Source of the DNA: Planctomycetia bacterium
GTDB lineage: Bacteria > Planctomycetota > Phycisphaerae > Phycisphaerales > SM1A02
Length of the DNA stretch: 64,000 nucleotides
Direction: 5' to 3'
Assembly (NCBI GenBank): GCA_005776885.1
Contig: SXOD01000009.1
Span: 1-64,000 of the forward strand
Numbering within the stretch: position 1 is the first letter of the stretch; every line of letters starts with the position of its first letter. This document shows, in pieces, positions 7,555 through 16,524 of the stretch. The notes under the pieces were generated by a model. It worked only from the letters and a program-made list of their open reading frames with translations. It was not told the DNA's origin and made no database searches. The position numbers and the translations under genes are program-made.

Positions 7555-10078
7555 CGCGGCACATGACCTGCACACGGCGAGCGCACTGCAGTGGCCATGC
7601 GCGCTAGCCGAGTGGCGTGATGAACTCCGCGCCTTCCCCGGCCGCACCCGCGCCGCCGCGCGCCTGACCATCGTCACCTGCGCCACGATCGTGGTCGGCC
7701 TGTGGCTCCAGGTGCCAGCCCTGGACATCGCCGCCTACATCGTCATCTTCTCCTACCGACCAAGCACCCACGCGACTGCCAAGACCTGCGTCGGCTTTGC
7801 GGTCCTTGGCTTCCTGGCGGCGCTTCTCACGATTCTCTTTTGGTCGCTCACCGCCGATGCGCCCACCATGCGTGTGGCCATCCTGGCCGCCGGCGTCTTC
7901 ATCGCGATGTACGCGCGCACCTTTGGGGAGAAGGGAGTGGCCGCCTACGGCCTCGCCACCTTCACGGTGTGCATGATCACATTCTCTTCGCTGGTGCCAG
8001 ATGCCGACCTGGTCACTCGATTGTCGCTCAAGGCCGCACTCGGTGTGGCCATCGCGTCACTCCTCTCCGCGGCAGGCGCATTCCTCCTGTACCCGTCCCG
8101 TCCCAGCACCGGGCCCACCGACGGCCCGGCGCAGGCCGAGCACCTCTCCGCCGCCGATCGCCGGACCTTCGCGCTTCGCGCCACGGCCGCCGCGATGGCG
8201 GGGTACCTCTTCTACAACCTCACCGACTGGTTTGGCATCCACACCTGCATGTACACCATCCTCTTCATCTGCACGATGGATCGATCGTTCCGGAGACACA
8301 AGGGGACACTGCGAATCACCGGAGCGGCACTTGGCGGGGTGCTCGCCCTGCTCGCCATCGTCTTCGTCGTGCCCTACCTGGACAGCGTCGCGGGGCTGCT
8401 CATGCTCGTCGCGCCGGTCACTTTTCTCGCGGCCTGGGTCGCGGTCGGGAGCGACCGATTGGCCTACGCTGGGCTGCAACTTGGGCTGGCGTTCTATCTG
8501 GCACTGCTCGGCTCCGACGGCCCTACCAGCAACCTCTCCGAAGCGCGCGATCGGGTGGTTGGCGTGCTCGTCGGCGTGATCGCCGTCTGGCTGGCGTTTG
8601 ATGTGGTCCGGGTGCGACAGCGCATGCCACCCCTTGCCAACATTCCGCTGCACGGCTCCAGAGCAGCCGCTCTGGCCACGATCACCGCGATGGCCGCCTT
8701 GCTGGCGGCCCCTTCGGCCGCTGCGCAAGGCTCGACGGGCAACTCGACTCCATCAACTGATGCCGCCGCGACCACAGGCGTGCCGGCACCGCCCCCCGCC
8801 TGCGCCGCCACCGCAATCGCCAAGCCGCCAACGGTGCGAGTGCGGCTGCGAGACGGCTCCAAGGTCAACGGTCGCGTGACGGCGTACGGAGTCGATGGAT
8901 GCACTGTTGCATTGAGCGACAAGGCGGCAGCTGGCACTGCCGACTCGACGCGCACCGTGCTGTGGATCTCGATCATCCCCGGAGACGTCGACTCGCTGGC
9001 CGCAAAGGTGTTGGGGAAGAAGGAGCCAGCCGACCTCCTGCTCAACGCCGAACTGCTCGCGCTGGCGGGCGAGGGCAACAAGGCGGATGCCGCGTTTGAT
9101 CGCGTGCTCCGTTCCGATCGTGCGCTGGCCGCTCAGGTGGAGGCGTCCAAGGCACGCGCGCGCGACCGAATGGCCGACGCTGAGCACACCGAACGCATCC
9201 GCCTGCATGGCGTGATGGCCGCATCGATCCCAACACAGCCCGGCGGGCCTGCGCCCTGGCCGATTCTCTCGCGCCCAGAGCACGAGGCGGCGGTGGAGTC
9301 CATGAAGCGTCGAGCCGAGGAGATCTGCGCCACCGCGCGCGTGAATGCCACCTTGGTGGAGACTCGATACTTCCTGCTGTATGCGGCGACCCGGCCCGAA
9401 GCAGCGATGGAGTGCGCGCGCAGCCTTGACGCGATGTACGAAAAGGTGCTGGAGCTCTTTGGCATCCCGCCGGGGCTCAATCTCTTCTGGGGGAAGGCCG
9501 TCGTGCTCCTTCAGCCCAACGAGGAGGTCTTTCGTGTCGTCGAGGGCGCGGCGTTTGGGCAGATGACGCCACCCGGAGTCGTGGGCCTCTGCCACATGGC
9601 TGGACCGCAGGTGTTCCTCAACATCTTCTGGTCGGATGACCAGGATCGCTTCGACGCGGTGCTCCTCCACGAAGCCGTGCACGGCATCATGCACCGCTAC
9701 CACTCGGCTGCCCGAATTCCCGCTTGGGCCGATGAGGGACTTTCGGAGTACATCGCGGCGGTAAGTTTCAAGAGTTCTCCCGTCGACGGCGAACGCCGAC
9801 CCCAGGCGGTGGAGTTCATTCGCTCGGGTGGCAATGTGGCGCAGATCATGCGCCTCAACTACCAGGATCGATCATGGCCAGGCCCCAATGCCGTGGGCTA
9901 CGCCGTGGGCTACGCCGTCGTGGAACTCATGATCCGCCAGCAGCCGGAGCGATTCGGGCGCTGGATCCGAGCGGTCAAGGGTGGCAAGCCGTGGGAACAG
10001 GCCCTGGCCGAGGACTTCGGCTTCACGACCGACCAGTTCGCCGCCACCGCGACGGAGTGGTATCGACGGGGAGGCTGA
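7544..10078 (+). CDS. FUSC-type efflux transporter fused to a HEXXH metallopeptidase domain
   Basis: The first 365 residues form a FUSC/MdtO-like transporter: two blocks of membrane helices, the first from TIVTCATIVVGLWLQ, the second from LRATAAAMAGYLFY to GVIAVWLAFDVV. Relatives export aromatic acids and related compounds with HlyD and TolC partners. Around residue 375 a further hydrophobic stretch resembles a signal peptide (AALLAAPSAAAQ). It leads into a soluble part with a small beta-rich segment (VRVRLRDGSKVNGRVTAYG) and a gluzincin-like peptidase at about residues 600-844. That domain has LLHEAVHGIMHRY (zinc HEXXH, about residue 708) and DEGLSEY (likely third ligand). The layout would put the peptidase in the periplasm. 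The frame is continuous, but two genes fused by a lost stop, or an internal start at MPPLANIPLHG, cannot be excluded. Confidence 0.8.
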   Translation: MRADAAHDLHTASALQWPCALAEWRDELRAFPGRTRAAARLTIVTCATIVVGLWLQVPALDIAAYIVIFSYRPSTHATAKTCVGFAVLGFLAALLTILFWSLTADAPTMRVAILAAGVFIAMYARTFGEKGVAAYGLATFTVCMITFSSLVPDADLVTRLSLKAALGVAIASLLSAAGAFLLYPSRPSTGPTDGPAQAEHLSAADRRTFALRATAAAMAGYLFYNLTDWFGIHTCMYTILFICTMDRSFRRHKGTLRITGAALGGVLALLAIVFVVPYLDSVAGLLMLVAPVTFLAAWVAVGSDRLAYAGLQLGLAFYLALLGSDGPTSNLSEARDRVVGVLVGVIAVWLAFDVVRVRQRMPPLANIPLHGSRAAALATITAMAALLAAPSAAAQGSTGNSTPSTDAAATTGVPAPPPACAATAIAKPPTVRVRLRDGSKVNGRVTAYGVDGCTVALSDKAAAGTADSTRTVLWISIIPGDVDSLAAKVLGKKEPADLLLNAELLALAGEGNKADAAFDRVLRSDRALAAQVEASKARARDRMADAEHTERIRLHGVMAASIPTQPGGPAPWPILSRPEHEAAVESMKRRAEEICATARVNATLVETRYFLLYAATRPEAAMECARSLDAMYEKVLELFGIPPGLNLFWGKAVVLLQPNEEVFRVVEGAAFGQMTPPGVVGLCHMAGPQVFLNIFWSDDQDRFDAVLLHEAVHGIMHRYHSAARIPAWADEGLSEYIAAVSFKSSPVDGERRPQAVEFIRSGGNVAQIMRLNYQDRSWPGPNAVGYAVGYAVVELMIRQQPERFGRWIRAVKGGKPWEQALAEDFGFTTDQFAATATEWYRRGG

Positions 10079-10124
10079 CCCGACCGGTCTGCCGACGCCG
10101 CGCCGGCCACACGCGCGCACCCTC

Positions 10125-10171
10125 TGAAGCGGTCGAATTGTGCTGCTTAAGTCACAATTCCCACCGTCTCA
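10125..10171. repeat. 47-bp palindromic element, family 1, copy 1
   Basis: TGAAGCGGT and ACCGTCTCA form the outer arms and GAATTGTG/CACAATTC a perfect inner stem around the loop CTGCTTAAGT. A second 47-bp copy in inverted orientation lies at 36137-36183; I count about 40 of 47 identical bases, with the loop conserved as well. It sits between the stop of the FUSC fusion gene and the stop of the converging thioredoxin gene. It could act as a bidirectional terminator or be a REP-like mobile palindrome. Confidence 0.7.
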
Positions 10172-10180
10172 AGCGGTCGT

Positions 10181-11416
10181 TCACTCCTTCGGCTCGACGC
10201 TCGTCGCCTTGAAACGGCCGCCCTCGAGCGTCCCCGTCGCAATCGCGTGGCACTTTCGGTCGCAATAGTCGTGGACAGGCCACTCGAAGCCATCCACCAG
10301 GCGCGGCGTGCCGTCGATCACCACCGCGAGCGGGCACCCATCGAGCCCAGGCATGTGATAGATGCACACGCCACAACCAAACTCAAGGTGCTGAGCCGCG
10401 ACTTGGCGACGCTCCTTCGGTGTCAAGGAGTCCTTCAGCGCGGCGATGTCGGCCTCGCTGAGTGTCGCGCCGGACTGCTCGATCATTTCCACGAACCAAG
10501 AGACTTCCTCCGGGGCCACCGGGAAGCCGACATTTCCCTGAGGGGCGGTCGAGTTGGTCAGCGCGGCGCCAGTACCGTCGAGGAACTCAAACCACGGAAT
10601 GCCTTGCCGTGAGCCCTTGGCGTGCGCCGTGAGCAGCGCTTCACCGCCAGTCATGCGATCGGTGTCGATCTTCACGACCACGAACGCCTTGGCGAGAATG
10701 GCCGCGACCTCCGGCTGCGCGATCCAGGCATCCATCTTGTGGCACCAACCGCACCACGGCGCGCCAAACCGAAGGAACACACGCTTCCCGGCCGCGCTGG
10801 CCTCGGCGACCGCGGCGGAAAGCACCGACGACGCGTCAAGGGCAGGAACCTGGTTGGTAGCGAGGAACGCCAGCAACTTGGCCGCATCGTGGCCCTTCGG
10901 CTCGACTCCCGCCGCCTTCTCCAGTGAACCAGTCTCTTGACTGGCGACTACTGCCCCATCTTCCGCAAGCACCGTCAAGTATGGGATGCCGTCCTTTGCG
11001 AACGATGCCCCGTACTTGGTCGCGAGATCAGACGCCTTGTCGAACTGCCCCACATCCACGTAGACCACCTCGTATTCGTTGCGAAGCTCCGTGGCGATCG
11101 CCGGGTCCTTCTGGAAAGTCCCGTGGAGCAGCGTGCACCAGCCGCACCAGTTGGCGCCCCACTGAATCAGGACGCGCGTGTGATCGCGCTTCGCGGCTGC
11201 GAGCGCGGCGGTGACCTGCGCGGTGGCGTCGGCTGATTCGTCGTAGACCTTGGCGGCGGGGCGGGCTTTGGCTGGCGTAGCACCGGGCTCCGCCTGCGCG
11301 GCGATCGGTGTCGTTGGCACGACTTCAGTTTGGGCCGACGCGGCTCGACTCAGGGTGCCGGTGAGCAGCACGATGGTGGCAAGGGTGGCGGCGGCTGTGA
11401 ATGTGATCTGCCTCAT
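10181..11416 (-). CDS. Secreted protein with two thioredoxin-like domains (WCGWC twice) and a Cys-rich C-terminal domain
   Basis: This is a predicted periplasmic thiol-disulfide protein of 411 aa. From the ATG at 11416 (preceded by AAAGGA, a good ribosome site) it starts with a signal peptide ending ASAQ. Two thioredoxin folds follow: the first has LIQWGANWCGWCTLLH and the second FLRFGAPWCGWCHKMD, each with an intact CxxC. The last 75 residues form a separate cysteine-rich unit (FGCGVCIYHMPGLDGCPLAV ... DYCDRKC ... GGRFKATS) that resembles small DUF6370-type domains. It may reduce or isomerise disulfides or deliver metal in the envelope. The ORF extension to 11509 is Arg-rich and not part of the protein. 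Confidence 0.85.
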   Translation of the reverse strand: MRQITFTAAATLATIVLLTGTLSRAASAQTEVVPTTPIAAQAEPGATPAKARPAAKVYDESADATAQVTAALAAAKRDHTRVLIQWGANWCGWCTLLHGTFQKDPAIATELRNEYEVVYVDVGQFDKASDLATKYGASFAKDGIPYLTVLAEDGAVVASQETGSLEKAAGVEPKGHDAAKLLAFLATNQVPALDASSVLSAAVAEASAAGKRVFLRFGAPWCGWCHKMDAWIAQPEVAAILAKAFVVVKIDTDRMTGGEALLTAHAKGSRQGIPWFEFLDGTGAALTNSTAPQGNVGFPVAPEEVSWFVEMIEQSGATLSEADIAALKDSLTPKERRQVAAQHLEFGCGVCIYHMPGLDGCPLAVVIDGTPRLVDGFEWPVHDYCDRKCHAIATGTLEGGRFKATSVEPKE

Positions 11417-11571
11417 GGTGGTAGCAGTCCTTTCCCGCCGCAAGGCGGCGGATTGACGGACACGATACGCCACGGTTGTCGGTCCACCAGGGCGCGGCCA
11501 CCTCGGCAACGCACACCACCCATCGGAGTGGCTGGTACTTCACGCTCAGGAGCGGGCGTCGCCCGCTCGAC

Positions 11572-12025
11572 TCAAGATCGTCGGCGCGTGCGCCCGCGAA
11601 CGCCGGCAAGCCCGAGGAGCGCGATCGCGCCTGGCGCCGGGATGACTGTGAATGAGGTGTCCAGTTGCATGAATCGATCGAGGGACTCGCCGGTCGAGGT
11701 GTACACAATGGTCGACTTCAGATAGAAGTAGTGCTTCCCTGCGGCAAGCTCAAGCATGTGGGCGCCTTCCGCCATGGAGCCTTTGTCATCGTCTACCGAC
11801 ACTTCCCACACGCCGATGTCACCGGCGTTGGTGAGCACATGGATGTCGAGGAGCATCGAGACAGCCTCGTCCGTCTCGAAGACCAGCATCATGGTCGAGG
11901 CCGCCCAGCCCGATGATGGTGGTCCAGGAAAAGTCGGCCAGCGTCGCGTGCTCAATAGCGAATGAGGCGGCGACACTCACTAGTCCGGCGAGAGGGATTC
12001 GATTGTGGCGAGAGCGAATTGGCAT
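11572..12025 (-). pseudogene. Broken PEP-CTERM protein gene (frameshift plus internal deletion)
   Basis: Two frames together make one degraded gene. The first runs from the ATG at 12025 with a signal peptide and the start of a mature protein (MPIRSRHNRIPLAGLVSVAA ... LADFSWTT). Near 11910 the homology moves to another frame (STMMLVFETDEAVSMLLDIHV) that continues to the sorting tail VIPAPGAIALLGLAG...RRR at 11572. The intact relative at 17693-18370 shares ADFSWT near its N-terminus, LDFDQDISIGVSVHV later and the same tail, but has about 75 residues between the first two that are absent here. So the locus has lost both a middle segment and its frame. The ORF track shows it as two unrelated ORFs. 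Confidence 0.65.
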
Positions 12026-12104
12026 TGGAGAATCGTCAATCTCCCATTTCCCTCGCACGACAACTGTACCGCCAACGGCCCGGTGGGCAAGGGATCCGCG
12101 TGAG

Positions 12105-12138
12105 ATTGCGTCGACCGCTTCAGCGAGCTCGACGCAAT
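12105..12138. repeat. Perfect 10-bp inverted repeat with 14-base spacer
   Basis: ATTGCGTCGA and TCGACGCAAT are exact complements separated by 14 bases, in the 260-base gap between the broken PEP-CTERM gene and the PhnA gene. No T-run follows on either strand, so it is not an obvious terminator. It could be an operator or RNA hairpin. Nothing else recognisable is present in this gap. Confidence 0.45.
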
Positions 12139-12288
12139 GGAGTCCACCAGCATGGCTGCCGCGACCGGGATCCCTGCGTCCATGTCGGTGGCGTCAGCAC
12201 GCGGCCATGCCATCAGTTGGCTCGAACCACCCAAGACACCCCATTTCCGCTGCCCAGGGCCTGCGCTGGTCGGAAGCGGCGGCGCTCC

Positions 12289-12525
12289 CTATGCCTTCTT
12301 GAGGAAGCAGGTCTTGAGGACGAAGGTCCCCTTCCCGTCCCGGACTTCGATCTCTTCTTCGCTGGAGGTCAGCCGGATGTTCTTGTAGACGGCGCCGCGC
12401 TTGATCGTGGTAGCGGCCCCTTTCACCTTTAGGTCCTTGATGAGCACGACCGAGTCACCCTCCTTGAGGATGGTGCCGTTGCTGTCCTTGACCACGACCG
12501 TCCATTCATCGATTTCTTCTGGCAT
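12289..12525 (-). CDS. PhnA/YjdM domain protein, short form without zinc ribbon
   Basis: The 78-aa product consists only of the SH3-like PhnA domain: VVVKDSNGTILKEGDSVVLIKDLKVKG, AATTIKRGAVYKNIRL and GTFVLKTCFLKKA. Full-length E. coli YjdM (about 111 aa) has an N-terminal zinc ribbon that is missing here; short forms are known in many bacteria. Despite its historical name the protein is not shown to take part in phosphonate breakdown and its role is unclear. It is transcribed away from the YHYH protein gene across an 81-base gap that must hold both promoters. Confidence 0.88.
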   Translation of the reverse strand: MPEEIDEWTVVVKDSNGTILKEGDSVVLIKDLKVKGAATTIKRGAVYKNIRLTSSEEEIEVRDGKGTFVLKTCFLKKA

Positions 12526-12606
12526 GTTGGTGATTCCGAGTGAGGCACTCTACTGGAGGCGCCACCGCGCAGACTGGCTGCGCTGCCGCGCTACGCTTTG
12601 GGGTCC

Positions 12607-13824
12607 ATGCCCATCACACCGCTCATGCCCGTGGCCGTCCTACTCATCGCGGCGGCCGACTCGATGGCGCATGATGTCCATTTGCCGCTGCACACCCAGG
12701 CCCAGTCGACCAAGACCGGGACGGCACCACACACGCCCCCACCAGCCACGCCACCCGCTCCTGCCGCTCCTGCCGCTCCCACGACAACAACCGCCCCCGC
12801 CGAGCCGGAGCAGTCGATCCTCTTTCTCGCCTTCGCGCCAAGCGTGGCGACCCGATGGGATGAGCACTTCCTTTATGTCGAGTCCGACGGCCTGCCCCAC
12901 GCGCCGCACACGGAGCGCGATGCCTTCCAGTTCACCCACCCGATGATGGTTGGCATTACGGCGTGGCAACAACAAGTGCCGATTCCACAGCGGTTCACCG
13001 GGACCAACGCGTGGCGGATTCCGCTTCGGCCGGAGTGGTCGGACGCGCCTGTCTCCGCGAAGGAGCAACTCTTCCGCGGCGCGATTGCATTGGCCGCGAA
13101 TGGCGTGCCAATCTTCAACCCGATCAAGAACGACGGCAAGACAGATACCTATCTCGCAGGCGAACTGGACCAGCACGGCGGCCACTGCGGTCGTGGCGAT
13201 GATTACCACTATCACGTCGCGCCCTTGCATCTGCAGGAGGTCGTCGGTGCGGACAAGCCCATCGCCTTCGCGCTGGATGGATACGCGATCTACGGCTTGT
13301 TCAACCCGCGCGCCAAGCGTGGAAGGGAGCATTCCTGCCCGCTTGGCGGCACGGACGCCCTGGACAGCTTCAATGGGCACTTCGGCGCCGCACCCCCCGG
13401 CACTCCGGAGGGCGCCACGGGCGCGAAGGGGGTCTACCACTATCACGCCAGCAAGACCTATCCCTATGTCAACGGCGGCATGCGTGGGAAGGTCACCGTC
13501 CGCGAAGACGGGATCGAGCCGCAACCTCGCGACACGCCTATTCGAGAAGCCCTGCAGCCGCTGCGCGGCGCCAAGATCACGGGCTTCACGGCACGGGTGA
13601 AAGACGGCGTGCCAACATTCTCGCTGGCGTTTTCGGTTGGCTCGCGCAAGGGCTTTGTGAACTACTCGATCAAGGGCGCGGGCGCTGAGGCGACCTACCT
13701 CTTCGAGTTCATCGGTCCCGATGGGAAGTCGTGGACGGAGGCGTACGCCGCGAACGCGCGGCCGGCCGGACGCGGGCCAGGACGCGATCGAGGCACAGAT
13801 CGCAACCCACCGCCTCCGAGATAG
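12607..13824 (+). CDS. Secreted YHYH domain protein
   Basis: A signal peptide is followed by a Pro/Ala/Thr-rich linker (about residues 40-68). The YHYH domain then contains the motif DDYHYHVAPLHL, a second copy GVYHYHASKTYPY, FALDGYAIYGLF and GHFGAAPPGTPEG, all typical of this family (PF14240). The paired His/Tyr clusters suggest metal binding. Members occur in marine and planctomycete genomes and have no established activity. The ORF track begins at a TTG; the ATG at 12607 is more likely. The last 30 residues are Arg/Gly/Pro-rich. Family assignment is firm, function unknown. Confidence 0.85.
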   Translation: MPITPLMPVAVLLIAAADSMAHDVHLPLHTQAQSTKTGTAPHTPPPATPPAPAAPAAPTTTTAPAEPEQSILFLAFAPSVATRWDEHFLYVESDGLPHAPHTERDAFQFTHPMMVGITAWQQQVPIPQRFTGTNAWRIPLRPEWSDAPVSAKEQLFRGAIALAANGVPIFNPIKNDGKTDTYLAGELDQHGGHCGRGDDYHYHVAPLHLQEVVGADKPIAFALDGYAIYGLFNPRAKRGREHSCPLGGTDALDSFNGHFGAAPPGTPEGATGAKGVYHYHASKTYPYVNGGMRGKVTVREDGIEPQPRDTPIREALQPLRGAKITGFTARVKDGVPTFSLAFSVGSRKGFVNYSIKGAGAEATYLFEFIGPDGKSWTEAYAANARPAGRGPGRDRGTDRNPPPPR

Positions 13825-13922
13825 TGGGGGCCGAAGTTCCTCGCTCGGATGACCAGCCAACGATGCCTCCACCCAAGGCATTCGCACCACGATGGGGCAC
13901 ACACTGCACTATACTGATCCGC

Positions 13923-15227
13923 ATGCCCGAGAAGACTAGGTCCCCACTGTGGTTGGCATCGGCGCTCGCGTTGGCCCTCTCCGCCGGCTCCGCCATCGGT
14001 GCGCCTTCCGCCCTTGAGCAGGCCGACATGCCGCACTGGGTGCTTGCACAGTCTTCTTTCCAGCTTGAGGTGACGGTGCTGTCCATTGAGGAGAAGCCGC
14101 TCACGGAACAGATCACGAATGTCTGGCACCGCGTGCGAATCGACCAGGTGATGGTCGGCGATGGACTCACCGTGGGCGAAGAGACGGCGGTGGTGTCGCA
14201 GCTGCGCGTCAACGCACCGGGCACCGTGGGTTCGAGCGGTGATCGCGGGCCATTTCACGGTCCCAACGGCCTGCCGCTCAAGGGCGACCGGGCAAGGCTC
14301 TTCGCCAGCGGCAGTGCATCGACCCTGAAGACCCTCTCTCCCAATGGCTGGCAGCTGGCCAAGCCCTTGCTCGCGTTTGTGGCCGCCGACGACGAGTACC
14401 GAAGCGAGATCACCATGCCGTTCCTGGCCGGATTGGTGGAGCGAGCGGGGATCGCGCGGACTGCCGTGCACTTCGCGACAGGGGACGATGGCCGCGGCTC
14501 GCCACTCGCTGAGCCCGACATCGCGGCCCGAACGAGCCTGACGAGCGCGTGGGAACTTCGCGGCGCGGATGGCTCCGTCCTCTACATGCGATTCCGCGAG
14601 TTGGAGTCCAACGCCTTGAACGCTTTCGATGAGGCCACCAATCACGGGCTTCCATTGGTCGGCTTCCGGACATCGACCCATGCGTTTCGGTACTCACCAG
14701 GTCCGGGCGCGGGCCGATGGAACGAACAGTTTCCCCGCGAGCAGTTTGGCACGGGTTGGAGTTTTCATCATGGTCACACATCGACGACGCGCATTCTCCC
14801 GCCGACGGGTGAGGCCGCGCGGCATCCCGTGCTCGCCGGAGTGACGATCCCTGCCGAAGGCATCATCGTCCCCAGCTGGCTCTACAACGTTGAACCGCTC
14901 GCGGCGGATTGCCACGTGCTGCTATGGGGTGAAGCGGTCGACAGCGAGCGCACCGACGCGCCCCAGCGCCAGCCGATTCTCTGGGTCCGCGAGGTGGCGC
15001 GCACGCGGTCAGCTACGACCACGAGCGGCGAATCGAACGCCTTCACCCTGCCGCCGCAACGGATCGCCTTCTCGACGCTGGGGCACCCAGGCGATTTCGC
15101 CAACGCGGAAGTGCGGCTCATGGCCGTGCAGATGTGCGCGTGGGCGATGCGAGCTGAGGCCGCGATGACCGAGGCTGCGCGGGCGGCGGTGCGCGCCGCG
15201 GTGTTTGACGCGCCGGGGACGAGGTAG
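13923..15227 (+). CDS. Secreted protein with ThuA-like domain
   Basis: The 434-aa product starts at the ATG at 13923 with a signal peptide (LWLASALALALSAGSAIGA); the ORF extension upstream is Arg-rich and ignored. Residues 1-140 form a poorly recognised beta-rich region. From about residue 160 the sequence follows the ThuA (trehalose-utilisation, glutamine-amidotransferase-like fold) pattern: GLPLVGFRTSTHAFRY, FGTGWSFHHGHTSTTRILP, HPVLAGVTIP, SWLYNVEPLAADCHVLLWG and PILWVREV. ThuA-like proteins are widespread in planctomycetes and are thought to act on sugars, but the catalytic role is not settled. It stands alone between the YHYH protein and the Fic gene. Confidence 0.72.
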   Translation: MPEKTRSPLWLASALALALSAGSAIGAPSALEQADMPHWVLAQSSFQLEVTVLSIEEKPLTEQITNVWHRVRIDQVMVGDGLTVGEETAVVSQLRVNAPGTVGSSGDRGPFHGPNGLPLKGDRARLFASGSASTLKTLSPNGWQLAKPLLAFVAADDEYRSEITMPFLAGLVERAGIARTAVHFATGDDGRGSPLAEPDIAARTSLTSAWELRGADGSVLYMRFRELESNALNAFDEATNHGLPLVGFRTSTHAFRYSPGPGAGRWNEQFPREQFGTGWSFHHGHTSTTRILPPTGEAARHPVLAGVTIPAEGIIVPSWLYNVEPLAADCHVLLWGEAVDSERTDAPQRQPILWVREVARTRSATTTSGESNAFTLPPQRIAFSTLGHPGDFANAEVRLMAVQMCAWAMRAEAAMTEAARAAVRAAVFDAPGTR

Positions 15228-15335
15228 GAGCACACTCGGCCATTGCGTCACGAATCACGGGGCACTCGATTCGCTCGTGCTCGCCTTCGAGGCTGTGCGC
15301 GAACCGGGGAGGTGCGCGGGCTACACAAACTCTGA

Positions 15336-15401
15336 TATATGGATGTTTTTGGATCCTTCTTTGGATCATAAGGCACTTTATGGTATTATTTGGATACTTC
15401 T
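15336..15401 (+). promoter_or_regulatory. AT-rich promoter region of the fic gene with repeated TTTGGAT boxes
   Basis: This is one of the most AT-rich stretches of the window. It holds four TGGAT boxes: TATATGGATG, TTTTTGGATCCTTCT, TTTGGATCATAAGG and TTTGGATACTTCT. The last ends on the fic start codon. The spacing (about 10, 11 and 30 bases) suggests operator sites, possibly for the Fic protein itself through its C-terminal winged helix. This is inference from pattern only. Confidence 0.5.
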
Positions 15402-16457
15402 ATGGACCTGCTTCCTTCGACCGCACCACACTTCAATCCCAGGATGCTGCGACTACTCGCACGGATCGAGGCCTTTGGTGGCGCGTGGCACGCAAGAACC
15501 TCGCTCCCGGTTGATCGACTGAACGCGCTCCGGCGTGTCGCCACCATCGAGAGCGTTGGCTCATCGACGCGCATCGAGGGATCGATGCTCTCCGACGCGG
15601 ACGTTGAGCGTTTGCTGCAAGGCACTGGCATAGAGCGCATCTCTACGCGCGACGAACAAGAGGCCGCCGGCTATGCCGAAGTGGTCGAGTTGATCGTGAG
15701 TTCGCACCACTTGATTCCGCTGAGCGAGAATCACATTCGGCAGCTGCACCGCGACCTCCTCCGCCACAGCGAGAAGGACGAACGTCATCGTGGCCACTAC
15801 AAGTCGTCGCCGAACAACGTGACCGCGTTCGATGAACAAGGGAGGCCCGTCGGGGTCGTGTTCCAGACAGCCACTCCCTTTGAGACGCCGCGGCTCATGT
15901 CCAAGTTGGTCGATTGGACCAACGCGGCACTCAATGACCCAGACACCCACCCGCTCGTCACGGCCGGTGTCTTCACGGTCGTGTTTCTTGCAATCCACCC
16001 ATTCCAGGACGGGAACGGGCGACTCTCGCGATTACTGACCACGCTCCTCCTCCTGCGGAGCGGCTACGCGTTCATTCCGTTCGGTTCGCTGGAGGCAGTG
16101 ATCGAGCGCACGAAGTCAGACTATTACCTGTCGCTCCGGCGCACCCAGGGCACGCTGCGTTCACCCGAACAGGACTGGCAGCCGTGGCTTGAGTACTTCC
16201 TAGGTGCCATCACAGAACAAGTCGAGCAGCTCGAACGGAGAGTCGCACAGGCGGACCGCGCCCTTGGGCCCCTGCCGCCGCTCTCGAGGGCCATCGCGGA
16301 ACACGCGCGCACGCAGGGACGCGTGACGATGGCCGAGGCCATCCGTATCACTGGCGCGAAGAGAGCCACTCTCAAGCAGCACTTTCGGAAGCTTGTGGCT
16401 CGCGGCATTCTCAAACACCATGGGGTCGGCAAGGGAAGCTGGTACTCAGGCGGGTGA
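15402..16457 (+). CDS. Fic family protein (AMP-transferase type) with winged-helix C-terminus
   Basis: Fic proteins transfer AMP from ATP to hydroxyl groups of target proteins. The active motif HPFQDGNGRLSRLL (HPFx(D/E)GNGR) is intact at about residues 200-213. The N-terminal half carries STRIEGS, matching the self-inhibitory [S/T]xxxE[G/N] helix of class II Fic proteins, so the enzyme should be autoinhibited. The last 65 residues (TMAEAIRITGAKRATLKQHFRKLVARGILKHHG) form a winged-helix DNA-binding domain, common in Fic proteins of this type (about 350 aa). The track opens at a TTG; the ATG at 15402 is preferred. No antitoxin gene is adjacent. It may regulate its own promoter. Confidence 0.92.
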   Translation: MDLLPSTAPHFNPRMLRLLARIEAFGGAWHARTSLPVDRLNALRRVATIESVGSSTRIEGSMLSDADVERLLQGTGIERISTRDEQEAAGYAEVVELIVSSHHLIPLSENHIRQLHRDLLRHSEKDERHRGHYKSSPNNVTAFDEQGRPVGVVFQTATPFETPRLMSKLVDWTNAALNDPDTHPLVTAGVFTVVFLAIHPFQDGNGRLSRLLTTLLLLRSGYAFIPFGSLEAVIERTKSDYYLSLRRTQGTLRSPEQDWQPWLEYFLGAITEQVEQLERRVAQADRALGPLPPLSRAIAEHARTQGRVTMAEAIRITGAKRATLKQHFRKLVARGILKHHGVGKGSWYSGG

Positions 16458-16524
16458 CGGGGCGCGCGCAATTCCACGCCGTTTCCTTGAAGGGTCACGC
16501 CACCCCTTCGCTCTGAAGCACGAG

